Of a stretch of 64,000 nt of DNA, positions 52,226 to 60,983 are shown piece after piece. The stretch is from Pedobacter sp. N36a. Lineage in GTDB: Bacteria; Bacteroidota; Bacteroidia; Sphingobacteriales; Sphingobacteriaceae. The stretch's first letter is position 1. Every line of letters begins with the position of its first letter. The translations under genes were made by a program, and so were the position numbers. The notes beneath the pieces were generated by a model. The model made no database searches. It was not told the origin of the DNA and worked only from the letters and a program-made list of their open reading frames with translations. Where the stretch lies: the NCBI RefSeq assembly GCF_014472395.1, contig NZ_JACSZW010000005.1, forward strand, positions 248,001-312,000, in the 5' to 3' direction.

Positions 52226-52876
52226 ATGGAGCTGAATAAACAAAATCTACAAGACCTAAGACAGGAATATCGCTCAGCAGAACTGGCCGAAACTGATGTG
52301 GAAAACAATCCCATCCTGCAATTCAAGAAATGGTTTACCGAAGCCGTAGACGCAAAATTATTTGAGCCAAATGTGATGACACTCGCAACGGCTAATGCCA
52401 GCGGAAAACCTGCTGCACGAATTCTCCTACTCAAAGGTTTCGATGAAGATGGCTTTGTATTCTTTACCAATTACAACAGCGATAAAGGAAAAGACCTCGC
52501 AGAAAACCCGCAGGCTTCTTTAGTATTCTTCTGGCCAGAGTTGGAAAGACAAGTACGCATAGACGGTTTGGTGAACAAAATCGCAGCGGAAGATTCTACC
52601 GCGTATTTTCATTCTCGCCCGCAGGGCAGTCAGATTGGAGCTACAGCCTCTCCACAAAGCAGTGTGATCCCAAATAGAGAAGTATTAGAAGAAAAAGTGA
52701 AACAATTAACCGAAGAGTTTGAAGGCCAGGAAATCCCTCGTCCGCTTCATTGGGGAGGATATTTATTAAGCCCAACACATATTGAATTCTGGCAAGGTCG
52801 CCCAAGCCGCCTGCACGATAGGATTAATTACCATTTAGTGGAAGGTTCATGGATTATCAATAGATTAGCGCCATAA
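52226..52876 (+). CDS. pdxH: pyridoxamine 5'-phosphate oxidase
   Basis: FMN-dependent oxidase of 216 residues that makes pyridoxal 5'-phosphate from pyridoxine or pyridoxamine 5'-phosphate. The FMN-binding blocks (NVMTLATANASGKPAARILLLKGFD; VFFTNYNSDKGKDL, read in parts), ARRPQGSQIG-like HSRPQGSQIGA and the C-terminal WQGRPSRLHDR motif are typical. The ATG at 52226 is used; a TTG two codons upstream is not needed. Divergent from yqgE; followed 23 bases later by the dehydrogenase gene on the same strand. Confidence 0.96.
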   Translation: MELNKQNLQDLRQEYRSAELAETDVENNPILQFKKWFTEAVDAKLFEPNVMTLATANASGKPAARILLLKGFDEDGFVFFTNYNSDKGKDLAENPQASLVFFWPELERQVRIDGLVNKIAAEDSTAYFHSRPQGSQIGATASPQSSVIPNREVLEEKVKQLTEEFEGQEIPRPLHWGGYLLSPTHIEFWQGRPSRLHDRINYHLVEGSWIINRLAP

Positions 52877-52899
52877 CTTATTACCTTAAAGAAACATAA

Positions 52900-53790
52900 A
52901 TGAAGAACATCGCAGTGATTGGCTCAGGAACAATGGGCAATGGAATCGCGCATACTTTTGCGCAGTTTGGTTATCAGGTAAACTTAATTGATGTAAATAA
53001 TGAGGCTTTAGAACGCGCTATTGCGACGATTGCTAAGAATCTGGATCGTCAGGTGGCTAAAGGAACAATTACGGAAGCAGACAAAGCAACTACGCTTAAA
53101 AACATCATTAATTTCACCGATATAAAGGCCGGTGTTGCCGATGCTGACCTGATTGTGGAAGCCGCCACAGAAAATCTGGACCTTAAGCTGAAAATATTTA
53201 AAGACCTGGACATCTTTGCCAAACCAGCAGCGATACTGGCCAGCAATACTTCTTCTATTTCTATTACTAAAATAGCTTCAGTAACCAATCGCGGCGATAG
53301 AGTGATTGGCATGCATTTCATGAACCCTGTTCCAGTAATGAAATTGGTTGAAGTGATCAGAGGATATGCGACCAGCAATGAAACCACTTCGATCGTAATG
53401 GAATTGTCAACTAAACTGGCCAAAACTCCAGTGGAAGTGAACGACTATCCTGGCTTTGTAGCCAACCGTATTTTAATGCCAATGATCAATGAAGCGATCT
53501 ATACGCTCTACGAAAGTGTGGCTGGAGTTGCTGAAATTGATACAGTGATGAAACTAGGAATGGCACATCCAATGGGTCCGCTTCAATTAGCAGATTTTAT
53601 TGGCCTTGATGTTTGTCTGGCGATATTGAACGTCCTGCATGATGGTTTTGGAAATCCTAAATACGCACCATGCCCACTATTGGTCAATATGGTGACTGCA
53701 GGGAATAAAGGAGTGAAATCCGGAGAAGGCTTCTACAACTATTCAAATGGCCTAAAAGATGCCGTTGTGGCTAATAAATTTAGCAAATAA
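52900..53790 (+). CDS. 3-hydroxyacyl-CoA dehydrogenase (3-hydroxybutyryl-CoA dehydrogenase type)
   Basis: NAD-dependent enzyme of 296 residues that oxidises 3-hydroxyacyl-CoA to 3-ketoacyl-CoA in fatty acid or butanoate metabolism. The N-terminal Rossmann motif GSGTMGNGIAHTFA, the ILASNTSSISIT motif, the catalytic histidine in GMHFMNPVPVMKLVE and the C-terminal helical domain (NDYPGFVANRILMPMINEAI; HPMGPLQLADFIGLDV) are complete. The single-domain length matches PaaH/Hbd rather than the multifunctional FadB. It lies between pdxH and ruvB, all in the same direction. Confidence 0.95.
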   Translation: MKNIAVIGSGTMGNGIAHTFAQFGYQVNLIDVNNEALERAIATIAKNLDRQVAKGTITEADKATTLKNIINFTDIKAGVADADLIVEAATENLDLKLKIFKDLDIFAKPAAILASNTSSISITKIASVTNRGDRVIGMHFMNPVPVMKLVEVIRGYATSNETTSIVMELSTKLAKTPVEVNDYPGFVANRILMPMINEAIYTLYESVAGVAEIDTVMKLGMAHPMGPLQLADFIGLDVCLAILNVLHDGFGNPKYAPCPLLVNMVTAGNKGVKSGEGFYNYSNGLKDAVVANKFSK

Positions 53791-53825
53791 TATCAATTTT
53801 AAGCCTTTTATACTAACTTTACCTC

Positions 53826-54848
53826 ATGAACGAGAATCTGGACCCGAACGCTGAAAGCTTAACCCCTATTGAACGTGATATTGAAAAAGTATTGCGCCCG
53901 CAGGCATTTGAAGACTTTACAGGACAGGAAAAGATCATGGAGAACTTAAAGATCTTTGTAGAGGCTGCAAAGTTACGCGGAGAACCCTTAGACCATGTTT
54001 TATTACATGGTCCTCCGGGACTTGGCAAAACCACCCTCTCCTATATCATTGCCAATGAAATGGGCGTAGGAATTAAAGTAACCTCAGGTCCGGTACTGGA
54101 CAAACCTGGCGACCTTGCCGGTTTGCTAACTGGCCTGGACGAAGGTGATATCCTTTTTATCGATGAGATTCACAGGTTGAGCCCATTGGTGGAAGAATAC
54201 CTCTATTCTGCAATGGAGGATTTTAAAATCGACATCATGCTGGAAAGCGGCCCTAATGCCCGCTCGGTACAAATCAGTCTCAACCCCTTCACTTTAGTAG
54301 GTGCCACTACCCGTTCCGGACTACTTACCGCGCCTTTAAGGGCAAGGTTTGGGATCAACTCCCGCCTGGCTTATTATGACGCTAAACTACTGACCAACAT
54401 TGTACTGCGCTCTTCAGATATTCTAAAAACTCCGATCACAGAAGAAGGCGCGTATGAGATTGCACGCCGCAGCAGAGGAACACCTCGTATTGCCAATGCT
54501 TTACTCAGACGTACCCGAGATTTCGCGCAAATCAAGGGCAATGGACAGATTGATACCGCCATTTCCAGATACGCACTAAAGGCTTTAAACGTAGATGAGC
54601 ACGGACTGGATGAAATGGACAATAGAATCCTGGTGACCATCATCGACAAGTTTAAAGGTGGCCCGGTAGGATTAAAAACCATTGCCACTGCCGTAGGTGA
54701 AGATGAAGGAACAATAGAAGAAGTTTATGAACCTTTCTTAATTCAGGAAGGATTCCTGATGCGTACTTCACGCGGAAGAGAAGTCACCGAAGCTGCTTAT
54801 AAACATTTAAAAAAGAACTTTCCTGGACATACAGGACAACTATTTTAA
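53826..54848 (+). CDS. ruvB: Holliday junction branch migration ATPase RuvB
   Basis: AAA+ motor of the RuvAB complex, 340 residues, which drives branch migration at Holliday junctions. The Walker A motif [11 protein letters not shown], Walker [10 protein letters not shown], sensor 1 GATTRSG and the C-terminal winged helix ([28 protein letters not shown]) are all present. No ruvA or ruvC is adjacent, which is usual in Bacteroidota. Length and motif order are normal. Confidence 0.97.
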   Translation: MNENLDPNAESLTPIERDIEKVLRPQAFEDFTGQEKIMENLKIFVEAAKLRGEPLDHVLLHGPPGLGKTTLSYIIANEMGVGIKVTSGPVLDKPGDLAGLLTGLDEGDILFIDEIHRLSPLVEEYLYSAMEDFKIDIMLESGPNARSVQISLNPFTLVGATTRSGLLTAPLRARFGINSRLAYYDAKLLTNIVLRSSDILKTPITEEGAYEIARRSRGTPRIANALLRRTRDFAQIKGNGQIDTAISRYALKALNVDEHGLDEMDNRILVTIIDKFKGGPVGLKTIATAVGEDEGTIEEVYEPFLIQEGFLMRTSRGREVTEAAYKHLKKNFPGHTGQLF

Positions 54849-54901
54849 GCGCTTACCTGCTTTAGGCATCATTTCTGTGTTGATCACCTAAACTTAGGTA
54901 T

Positions 54902-56410
54902 ATGAACATAGAATTAAGAAAACTAACTTTAGCAGACTATAATGATTTAAAGGAATCCATGAGCCAGGCCTACGATACATTAGGCGGACAAATATGGAGT
55001 AAAAGCAGCATCGAAAGATTGCTTAAACTCTTCCCTGAAGGTCAGCTCTGTATCTCTGTGGATGATAAAGTAGTGGCTTGTTCCTTATCTATTATTGTAG
55101 ATTACGACGAATATGGGGATAAGCATACTTACAAAAACATTACCGGCGACTATTCCTTTTCTACACATGACCGTGAAGGCGATGTACTATATGGCATAGA
55201 AATTTTTGTACATCCTGAATACCGTGGACTAAGATTAGGACGTAGGCTATATGAAGCCAGAAAAGAGCTTTGTGAAACTTTAAACCTGAAGAGTATTGTT
55301 GCCGGTGGCAGAATTCCGAATTTCCACCAATATGCGGATACCTTGACTCCTCGTCAATATATTGATAAAGTGAAAGCCAAAGAGATTTTCGACCCTACCC
55401 TTACCTTCCAGCTTTCTAATGATTTTCACGTTAGAAAAGTATTGAAAAACTACCTTCCCGGAGATCATGAATCTAAAGATTATGCGACGCTTCTAGAATG
55501 GAATAATATTTATTACAGAGGTGTAGATGCTTCTGCGCGTTCAGCGAAGACAATTAGAATTGGATTGGTACAATGGCAAATGCGCTTATTCCCAGATATT
55601 GAAGGATTTTATGAGCAAGTGAAATTCTTTGTGGATGCTGTAAGTGGATACCAGTCTGACTTTATCATGTTCCCCGAATTCTTTAACACGCCTTTACTGG
55701 AACCTTACAATGATCTTCCTGAAATGGAAGCCATGCGTAAACTGGCCGAGTTTACAGAAGAAATTGTAGAACGAATGCAGGAATATGCCGTATCCTATAA
55801 TGTAAATATAGTATCTGGAAGTATGCCCGTATTAGAGAACAATAAGCTCTACAATGTGACTTATCTGTGCCATAGAAGCGGAAAAACAGATGAATTTAGA
55901 AAGATTCACATCACGCCAAATGAGCAGAAATACTACGGAATGGTGGGTGGAGACAAAATTCAGGTCTTCGACACTGATTGCGGTAAAGTAGGAATTCTGA
56001 TCTGTTATGATGTGGAATTCCCGGAGCTGAGCAGGATTTATGCCGATCAGGGCATGCAGATCCTATTTGTCCCTTTCCTTACAGATACTCAAAATGGTTA
56101 TACCAGGGTAAGAAGATGTGCACAGGCAAGAGCCATAGAAAACGAATGTTATGTGGCTATTGCAGGTTGTGTAGGTAATTTACCTAAAGTAAATAACATG
56201 GACATTCAGTTTGCACAATCCGCGGTATTTACGCCTTCAGACTTTGCTTTCCCAACCAATGCAGTGAAAGCAGAAACTACTCCAAATACGGAAATGATGT
56301 TAGTAGTGGATGTGGATCTGCACTTATTAGATGAAATACATCACTTTGGGACGGTAAGAATCCTGAAAGATCGACGTAAAGATCTTTACGAAGTACGTTT
56401 ACTTAAATAG
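54902..56410 (+). CDS. GNAT acetyltransferase / nitrilase-family amidohydrolase fusion
   Basis: Bifunctional protein of 502 residues. Residues about 1-190 form a GNAT domain (EIFVHPEYRGLRLGRRLYEARKELC, acetyl-CoA loop), and residues about 215-500 a carbon-nitrogen hydrolase domain. The hydrolase triad is visible as the glutamate in FPEFF, the lysine in FRKIHIT and the cysteine in ILICYDVEFPE. This fusion is widespread in Bacteroidota; the substrate is not settled, although nitrilase-like members often cleave amide side chains or repair metabolites. The gene is convergent with a small membrane-protein gene. Confidence 0.93.
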   Translation: MNIELRKLTLADYNDLKESMSQAYDTLGGQIWSKSSIERLLKLFPEGQLCISVDDKVVACSLSIIVDYDEYGDKHTYKNITGDYSFSTHDREGDVLYGIEIFVHPEYRGLRLGRRLYEARKELCETLNLKSIVAGGRIPNFHQYADTLTPRQYIDKVKAKEIFDPTLTFQLSNDFHVRKVLKNYLPGDHESKDYATLLEWNNIYYRGVDASARSAKTIRIGLVQWQMRLFPDIEGFYEQVKFFVDAVSGYQSDFIMFPEFFNTPLLEPYNDLPEMEAMRKLAEFTEEIVERMQEYAVSYNVNIVSGSMPVLENNKLYNVTYLCHRSGKTDEFRKIHITPNEQKYYGMVGGDKIQVFDTDCGKVGILICYDVEFPELSRIYADQGMQILFVPFLTDTQNGYTRVRRCAQARAIENECYVAIAGCVGNLPKVNNMDIQFAQSAVFTPSDFAFPTNAVKAETTPNTEMMLVVDVDLHLLDEIHHFGTVRILKDRRKDLYEVRLLK

Positions 56411-56423
56411 TATCACACTGAGC

Positions 56424-56457
56424 GTAGCACCATAACTAATTATGGTTTTGGTGCTAC
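56424..56457. terminator. possible terminator between convergent genes
   Basis: Inverted repeat with arms gtagcacc (56424-56431) and ggtgctac (56450-56457) and an inner ccataa/ttatgg pairing. It lies between the GNAT-nitrilase stop and the convergent small gene and overlaps the latter's stop codon. Confidence 0.55.
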
Positions 56458-56669
56458 TTAAAAAATAGCCAGTAAATCAGCAAGGCAATAACCAATACGG
56501 GAATAATCCATTTTAGCGCAACTGCTGCCCCATTCTTATCATATTCATGTACTGCCTCTCGGGAAGGTCCAGGATCATCCTGATGCTTCGCGTAATCTGT
56601 TTCTATGGGCTTATGTGGTTTTAGCGGCTCCTGGCCATGTTGATCATTTTGATTTTCCATTGTCTTCAT
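56454..56669 (-). CDS. hypothetical small membrane protein
   Basis: Protein of 71 residues (or 68 from a second ATG at 56660). The first 45 residues are polar, rich in Pro, Gln, His and Asp (HGQEPLKPHKPIETDYAKHQ); the C-terminus is a single hydrophobic helix (IIPVLVIALLIYWLFFK), so it is probably tail-anchored in the inner membrane. I do not recognise a family. Short proteins of this shape are common next to core genes in Bacteroidota. Confidence 0.6.
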   Translation of the reverse strand: MKTMENQNDQHGQEPLKPHKPIETDYAKHQDDPGPSREAVHEYDKNGAAVALKWIIPVLVIALLIYWLFFK

Positions 56670-56724
56670 AGATTGGTATACATTAATAACAGCACATCTT
56701 TTAAAAGGTTTTATTGCTAAATCC

Positions 56725-56732
56725 TATCTTTG
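56725..56732 (+). promoter_or_regulatory. candidate -7 box for queG
   Basis: TATCTTTG fits TAnnTTTG and lies six bases before the queG ATG. A -33 TTTG is not obvious. Confidence 0.4.
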
Positions 56733-56738
56733 TACCTG

Positions 56739-57677
56739 ATGTTGAACAATGCGGCAAGATATAGTGCGTTAATTAAAGCGGAAGCCCTCCGACTTGGCTT
56801 CATGCAATGCGGCATTGCTAAAGCCGATTTTCTGGAGGAAGAAGCGCCCAGATTGGAAAATTGGCTCAAAAAACAGCACCATGGAGAAATGAATTATATG
56901 GAAAATCATTTCGATAAAAGGCTGGATCCAAGGTTATTGGTGGATGATGCCAAATCTGTGATTTCCCTCACACTCAACTATTATCCAGAAAGTCAGCAGC
57001 AAGATCCGGAAGCACCAAAAATTTCTAAATATGCTTATGGCATGGATTACCATTTGGTGATCAAAGACAAGCTCTTTCAATTGCTGAATTTTATCTCGGA
57101 GGAAATCGGCGACGTGTCTGGTCGTGCTTTTGTAGATTCAGCTCCCGTTTTAGATCGGGCCTGGGCAAAACGTGCGGGTATCGGCTGGATCGGGAAAAAT
57201 AGCAATCTGATCAATAAAAAGAGTGGCTCTTTCTTTTTCTTAGCAGAACTGATCATAGACCTGGACCTGGAATATGACCAGCCTTTTCAGACTGACCATT
57301 GCGGTACCTGTACCAAATGTATTGATGCCTGCCCTACCGATGCCATATTATCTCCTTTTATCATTGATGCGAAAAAATGTATTTCCTACCTGACTATAGA
57401 ACTCAGAGACGAAATCCCGAAATCATTTAGTGACAAAATGGAAAACTGGATGTTTGGCTGTGATATATGTCAGGATGTATGCCCTTGGAACAGGTTTTCT
57501 ACTCCTCATACGGAACCTCAGTTCCAAGCCAATCAGCGCTTACTCTACATGAAAAAAGAAGATTGGATGGACATCACTGAGGATGTATTCAAAACGATAT
57601 TTAAAAATTCTGCGGTCAAGCGTACAAAATTTAGAGGCTTAACCCGGAATATTGATTTTATAAAAAAAACTAATTAA
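56739..57677 (+). CDS. queG: epoxyqueuosine reductase
   Basis: Cobalamin- and iron-sulfur-dependent enzyme of 312 residues that reduces epoxyqueuosine to queuosine in tRNA, the last step of queuosine synthesis. Two [4Fe-4S] cluster motifs are visible: [16 protein letters not shown] and [10 protein letters not shown]. The conserved [27 protein letters not shown] region (read in parts) contacts the cofactor. The start is the ATG at 56739; an upstream TTG at 56730 is unlikely. The gene is closed by a strong bidirectional hairpin at 57733-57772. Confidence 0.96.
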   Translation: MLNNAARYSALIKAEALRLGFMQCGIAKADFLEEEAPRLENWLKKQHHGEMNYMENHFDKRLDPRLLVDDAKSVISLTLNYYPESQQQDPEAPKISKYAYGMDYHLVIKDKLFQLLNFISEEIGDVSGRAFVDSAPVLDRAWAKRAGIGWIGKNSNLINKKSGSFFFLAELIIDLDLEYDQPFQTDHCGTCTKCIDACPTDAILSPFIIDAKKCISYLTIELRDEIPKSFSDKMENWMFGCDICQDVCPWNRFSTPHTEPQFQANQRLLYMKKEDWMDITEDVFKTIFKNSAVKRTKFRGLTRNIDFIKKTN

Positions 57678-57732
57678 AATGCTCAAAAAAAAGAGAAGAC
57701 ATTCAAGGTACGCTTAGCTAAAAAATAGAATT

Positions 57733-57772
57733 CAACAAAAAAGCACCATTTTTCAATGGTGCTTTTTTGTTG
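57733..57772. terminator. bidirectional rho-independent terminator
   Basis: Perfect hairpin with 18-base arms (57733-57750 and 57755-57772), loop tttc, and A/T runs on both sides. It lies between queG (plus) and the M1 peptidase gene (minus) and can serve both. Confidence 0.93.
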
Positions 57773-57795
57773 ACGAATGTTTATGATTAAGCTGA

Positions 57796-59664
57796 TTAAA
57801 GACTTAACATATTGTCCGATTTATCTTTATCTGGCACATGAGCACTACCCAGCTCTACTTTTTTAAGCTTTTTACCGGTCTTTAGTTTAATCGTTACCTG
57901 AGCATCACCTTTTTCCCATACGCCAATACTTTTATGAAGATCTTCAGTCGTATCATCCCCATAAGTGAATTTTAAATCAATTGGCAACGGTTTATTGCTT
58001 TTATTCTTAATGGTGATCTCATATCCATCCGCTACTTTATCGGCTCGTGCAATAGCCAGATCGGTAACGCCTTCTTCAAAGAACCAGCGTTTCCAGAACC
58101 AATTCAAGTCTTTGCCGGAACCTTCATTCATACTGTTGAAGAAATCATAAGGCATCGGGTGCTTTCCGTTCCACAATTTAATATAATGGTGCAGGGCTTT
58201 GAGAAACAATTCATCTCCCAGATAATCTTTAACAAATAAATAACCCAGTCCAGGTTTTGGATAAGAATTAGTGAAAGTTCCCGAGCCTTTCAGTTCAGTA
58301 GTTAAAGTCACAATTGGCGAATCATCTTTTGTACCGGAGGTCATCCCTGTAGGTGCAATCCCATATTCATCCACCATTGTGGTATCGATCATTGGGCCAA
58401 TCAGCCATTCTCCGATGGTTGCCCATCCTTCATCCATCCAGGCGTACTTGGTTTCATTGATACCCATATAAAAAGGGAACATGGTATGAAAAATTTCATG
58501 AACGGTAAGCGTGATTGCATCCTGTCTTTTTTCCACCGGATTGTCGTTCACCATCATTGGATATTCCATCTGGTCTAAACCATCAAAAATCGTTTCGTGT
58601 GCATACGGGAAAGGCCATTTTGGAAAAGTATAACTCATCGCATGTACCGTCTGACGCGCAAAATCGATGACTTCATAATAATCTTTATGAATCGGATTAA
58701 AAGCGGCATCTACCCTTGTTCTTCTGCCTGTTTTAGGATCAACTACCAAACTGGTTGATTTCCATAAGTAATGATCACTGGTGGCAAATACAAAATCTGT
58801 CACGTTTTTTGCGTCAAATTTCCAGGTATTGTAAGCTTGGTCCGCAGTAACCGCTTTATTGGCTAAGTCTTGGTCATTGATCACATCTATGACCGCATCT
58901 TCTTTCTCCGCTTTTGCTAAACGCGCTGCAATCTCTTTACGGAGCACTTGTTTTGAATTCATTAAATCCCCGGTTGCCCAAACTACAAAGTTTTTCGGAA
59001 CCGTAATCTCGCCCTTGAAATTGCAGAAGTCATTGTAAAACTCCACATCTCCCGTATAAGGGTATTTATTCCAACCGTCAACATCATCATACACGGCAAT
59101 ACGCGGGAAGAAATAGGCTACAAAATGAGAACCTTCATCTACTTGTCCGGTACGCATGTGAGAACCTTTATTTAGGTCATATTGATAGCTGATTTTTAGC
59201 TTAATAGATTTTCCCGGTGCCAGCGGAGCGATGCTCGTCTGCATATTGGTACCATCAATAGTAATTGTTTTCTTATCCAGCTGATGTCCATCTGCCTGGA
59301 TCGCTAAAATATCCACCCCATCATTCAAGTCGCGGTTGTTAAACTTAGTATTTCGCTCCACTCCTTTTTTATAAAGATTTGGGTACAGTTTAAACCACAA
59401 TTGCTTCAAAGTATCCGGACTATTGTTATAATAAACAACTTCCACCACTCCTTTCAGCGCTCTGGTTTCCGGGTTAAAGTTCACTTTCAAATCATAATTG
59501 GCGGTGTTTTGCCAATATTTTGGACCTGGTTTTCCAGAAACATCCCGGGTTCCGTTAGTGTAAGCAGTCTGAATTTCCGGAGGAAGCGGTAAACTTTGCT
59601 GCGCAGAAACGACAACAGACCATCCGAAAGAAAGGATAAAAAATGAGATTCTTTTGATCATCAT
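57796..59664 (-). CDS. M1 family zinc aminopeptidase, secreted
   Basis: Exported metallopeptidase of 622 residues. A signal peptide (about 1-21, FFILSFGWSVVVSAQ) is followed by the M1 N-terminal beta domain and the catalytic domain with HExxH at about residues 389-393 (HEIFHTMFPFYMGINETKY) and the third zinc ligand in DEGWATIGE. No standard GAMEN stretch is visible (QMEYPMMVND occupies that region), so it belongs to the divergent Bacteroidota M1 subgroup. It removes N-terminal residues from peptides in the periplasm or outside. The C-terminal part has a small beta-sandwich-like domain. It lies alone between two terminators. Confidence 0.9.
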   Translation of the reverse strand: MMIKRISFFILSFGWSVVVSAQQSLPLPPEIQTAYTNGTRDVSGKPGPKYWQNTANYDLKVNFNPETRALKGVVEVVYYNNSPDTLKQLWFKLYPNLYKKGVERNTKFNNRDLNDGVDILAIQADGHQLDKKTITIDGTNMQTSIAPLAPGKSIKLKISYQYDLNKGSHMRTGQVDEGSHFVAYFFPRIAVYDDVDGWNKYPYTGDVEFYNDFCNFKGEITVPKNFVVWATGDLMNSKQVLRKEIAARLAKAEKEDAVIDVINDQDLANKAVTADQAYNTWKFDAKNVTDFVFATSDHYLWKSTSLVVDPKTGRRTRVDAAFNPIHKDYYEVIDFARQTVHAMSYTFPKWPFPYAHETIFDGLDQMEYPMMVNDNPVEKRQDAITLTVHEIFHTMFPFYMGINETKYAWMDEGWATIGEWLIGPMIDTTMVDEYGIAPTGMTSGTKDDSPIVTLTTELKGSGTFTNSYPKPGLGYLFVKDYLGDELFLKALHHYIKLWNGKHPMPYDFFNSMNEGSGKDLNWFWKRWFFEEGVTDLAIARADKVADGYEITIKNKSNKPLPIDLKFTYGDDTTEDLHKSIGVWEKGDAQVTIKLKTGKKLKKVELGSAHVPDKDKSDNMLSL

Positions 59665-59686
59665 ATAAATGTTGTTTTTAACAAAA

Positions 59687-59727
59687 AAGAGGTTGCCTAA
59701 AGTTTTTGAACTTCCGGGCAGCCTCTT
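59687..59727 (-). terminator. terminator of the exonuclease gene
   Basis: Inverted repeat with 11-base arms (aagaggttgcc and ggcagcctctt, one G-T pair), 59687-59697 and 59717-59727. On the minus strand the downstream arm ends in six T, just past the exonuclease stop. Confidence 0.75.
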
Positions 59728-59747
59728 CTTCTTTTTTTTGATTTTCT

Positions 59748-60743
59748 TTATTTACCGAATTTCATTTTCAGTTGCTCCAGCATATCGTTAGTAACTTCAA
59801 CTGCTGGTTTCGGCTTTTTTTGCTGCGGTGCTGGTGCTGAAGCTGCAGGTTTAACTACATTGCTTGCTCCCGAATTTACAGCTGGCTTAGGCTTACTCAG
59901 TACCGTTTGCTGCTGTTTTTCCTGCTTCAGCTGTTCCTTTTTCTTATTCCATCTGGCCCAGATCTCTTCTAATTTTTTCTTGGTATATAAAGGAAAATCT
60001 CCTTGCCTCATCCAGGCATAATAACTTGGCTCAGTATCAAAAACCTGTTCCACAGTTTTACCTTTATGCTTACCGAAGTTAAAAGTCTCTTGCCCTTGCT
60101 CATTAAACACCATTCTGCCCGCAAAATCTACCGGTTTGTTCATATTTGTGAAAGTATGCAGCGCATCTACGTCATTCTTCACTGGCTTAGAAATATTCCC
60201 TTGTTTATCTTCAAACTCGGTATCCTTATAGCGCTCAATCTGTGCAAGCAATACATGGTAAGTAGCGGTAATATCTGCTTCAGCAGAGTGTGCATTCACG
60301 ATATCTTTATCGCAATAAAACTTATATGCAGCACGCAAGGTGCGTTGTTCCATTTGGTGAAAAACATTCTGTACGTCCACAAATTTCCTGTCAGACATAT
60401 CAAAATCTACTCCTGCTCTTAAGAACTCTTCCAGCAATACCGGAATGTCAAATCTGTTGGAATTGTAACCTGCAAGATCCGCATCTCCAATAAACTCAGC
60501 CAATTCAGCGGCTACCTCTTTAAAGGCGGGTTCATTGGCAATATCTTTATCATAAATCCCATGAATCAGGGAAGAAGCTAAAGGAATTGGCATCTCAGGA
60601 TTAATGCGCATCGTTTTGATCTGCTCCGTACCATCGGGCATCGCTTTTAAAATGGCAATTTCAACAATGCGATCTGCACCTACATTAACACCTGTAGTTT
60701 CCAGATCAAAAAAAGCAAGAGGGCGGTTTAAATTTAATTTCAT
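59748..60743 (-). CDS. DEDDh 3'-5' exonuclease with C-terminal DUF3820 domain
   Basis: Cytoplasmic nuclease of 331 residues. The N-terminal DnaQ-like domain has the DEDD residues: DLETTG near residue 14, the later conserved Asp in GYNSNRFDIPVLLEEF and a C-terminal His/Asp pair (NAHSAEADI). After a linker, residues about 215-270 form a DUF3820-type domain (FNFGKHKGKTVEQV; YYAWMRQGDFPL). The tail from about 270 is Lys-, Gln- and Pro-rich and probably disordered. The combination suggests a proofreading or RNA-processing nuclease rather than Pol III epsilon, but the role is not established. The gene lies between two well-defined terminators. Confidence 0.9.
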   Translation of the reverse strand: MKLNLNRPLAFFDLETTGVNVGADRIVEIAILKAMPDGTEQIKTMRINPEMPIPLASSLIHGIYDKDIANEPAFKEVAAELAEFIGDADLAGYNSNRFDIPVLLEEFLRAGVDFDMSDRKFVDVQNVFHQMEQRTLRAAYKFYCDKDIVNAHSAEADITATYHVLLAQIERYKDTEFEDKQGNISKPVKNDVDALHTFTNMNKPVDFAGRMVFNEQGQETFNFGKHKGKTVEQVFDTEPSYYAWMRQGDFPLYTKKKLEEIWARWNKKKEQLKQEKQQQTVLSKPKPAVNSGASNVVKPAASAPAPQQKKPKPAVEVTNDMLEQLKMKFGK

Positions 60744-60983
60744 TCGTATATGTTGCTATTTTTAAAGGTTTGAATCCTAAAGAATCCATTCTTAACGCTT
60801 TGGTAGCTCTTCAAAAGTCGTAAAAATCATCCATTAAACCTGAACTTATTTAGTAATGCACTAAATACCATGGCAATGAATTGGATTCTAAGATAGCAAA
60901 GAAGAGCCCTACCCTTAATTAACGTCAAAAATTCTTTTTTAGCTTAAAGTAACTTAACTTGGTCGTTCAAATGATACGCTCTT
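60744..60983. other. divergent intergenic region
   Basis: Gap of 240 bases between the exonuclease start (minus) and the first DUF3857 gene (plus). It must hold two promoters; I see no strong motif. Confidence 0.5.

Noticed and set aside
57679..57717. 12-codon basic frame (MLKKKRRHSRYA) after queG
   Set aside because: Very short and probably chance in an A-rich leader of the terminator; no support for translation.
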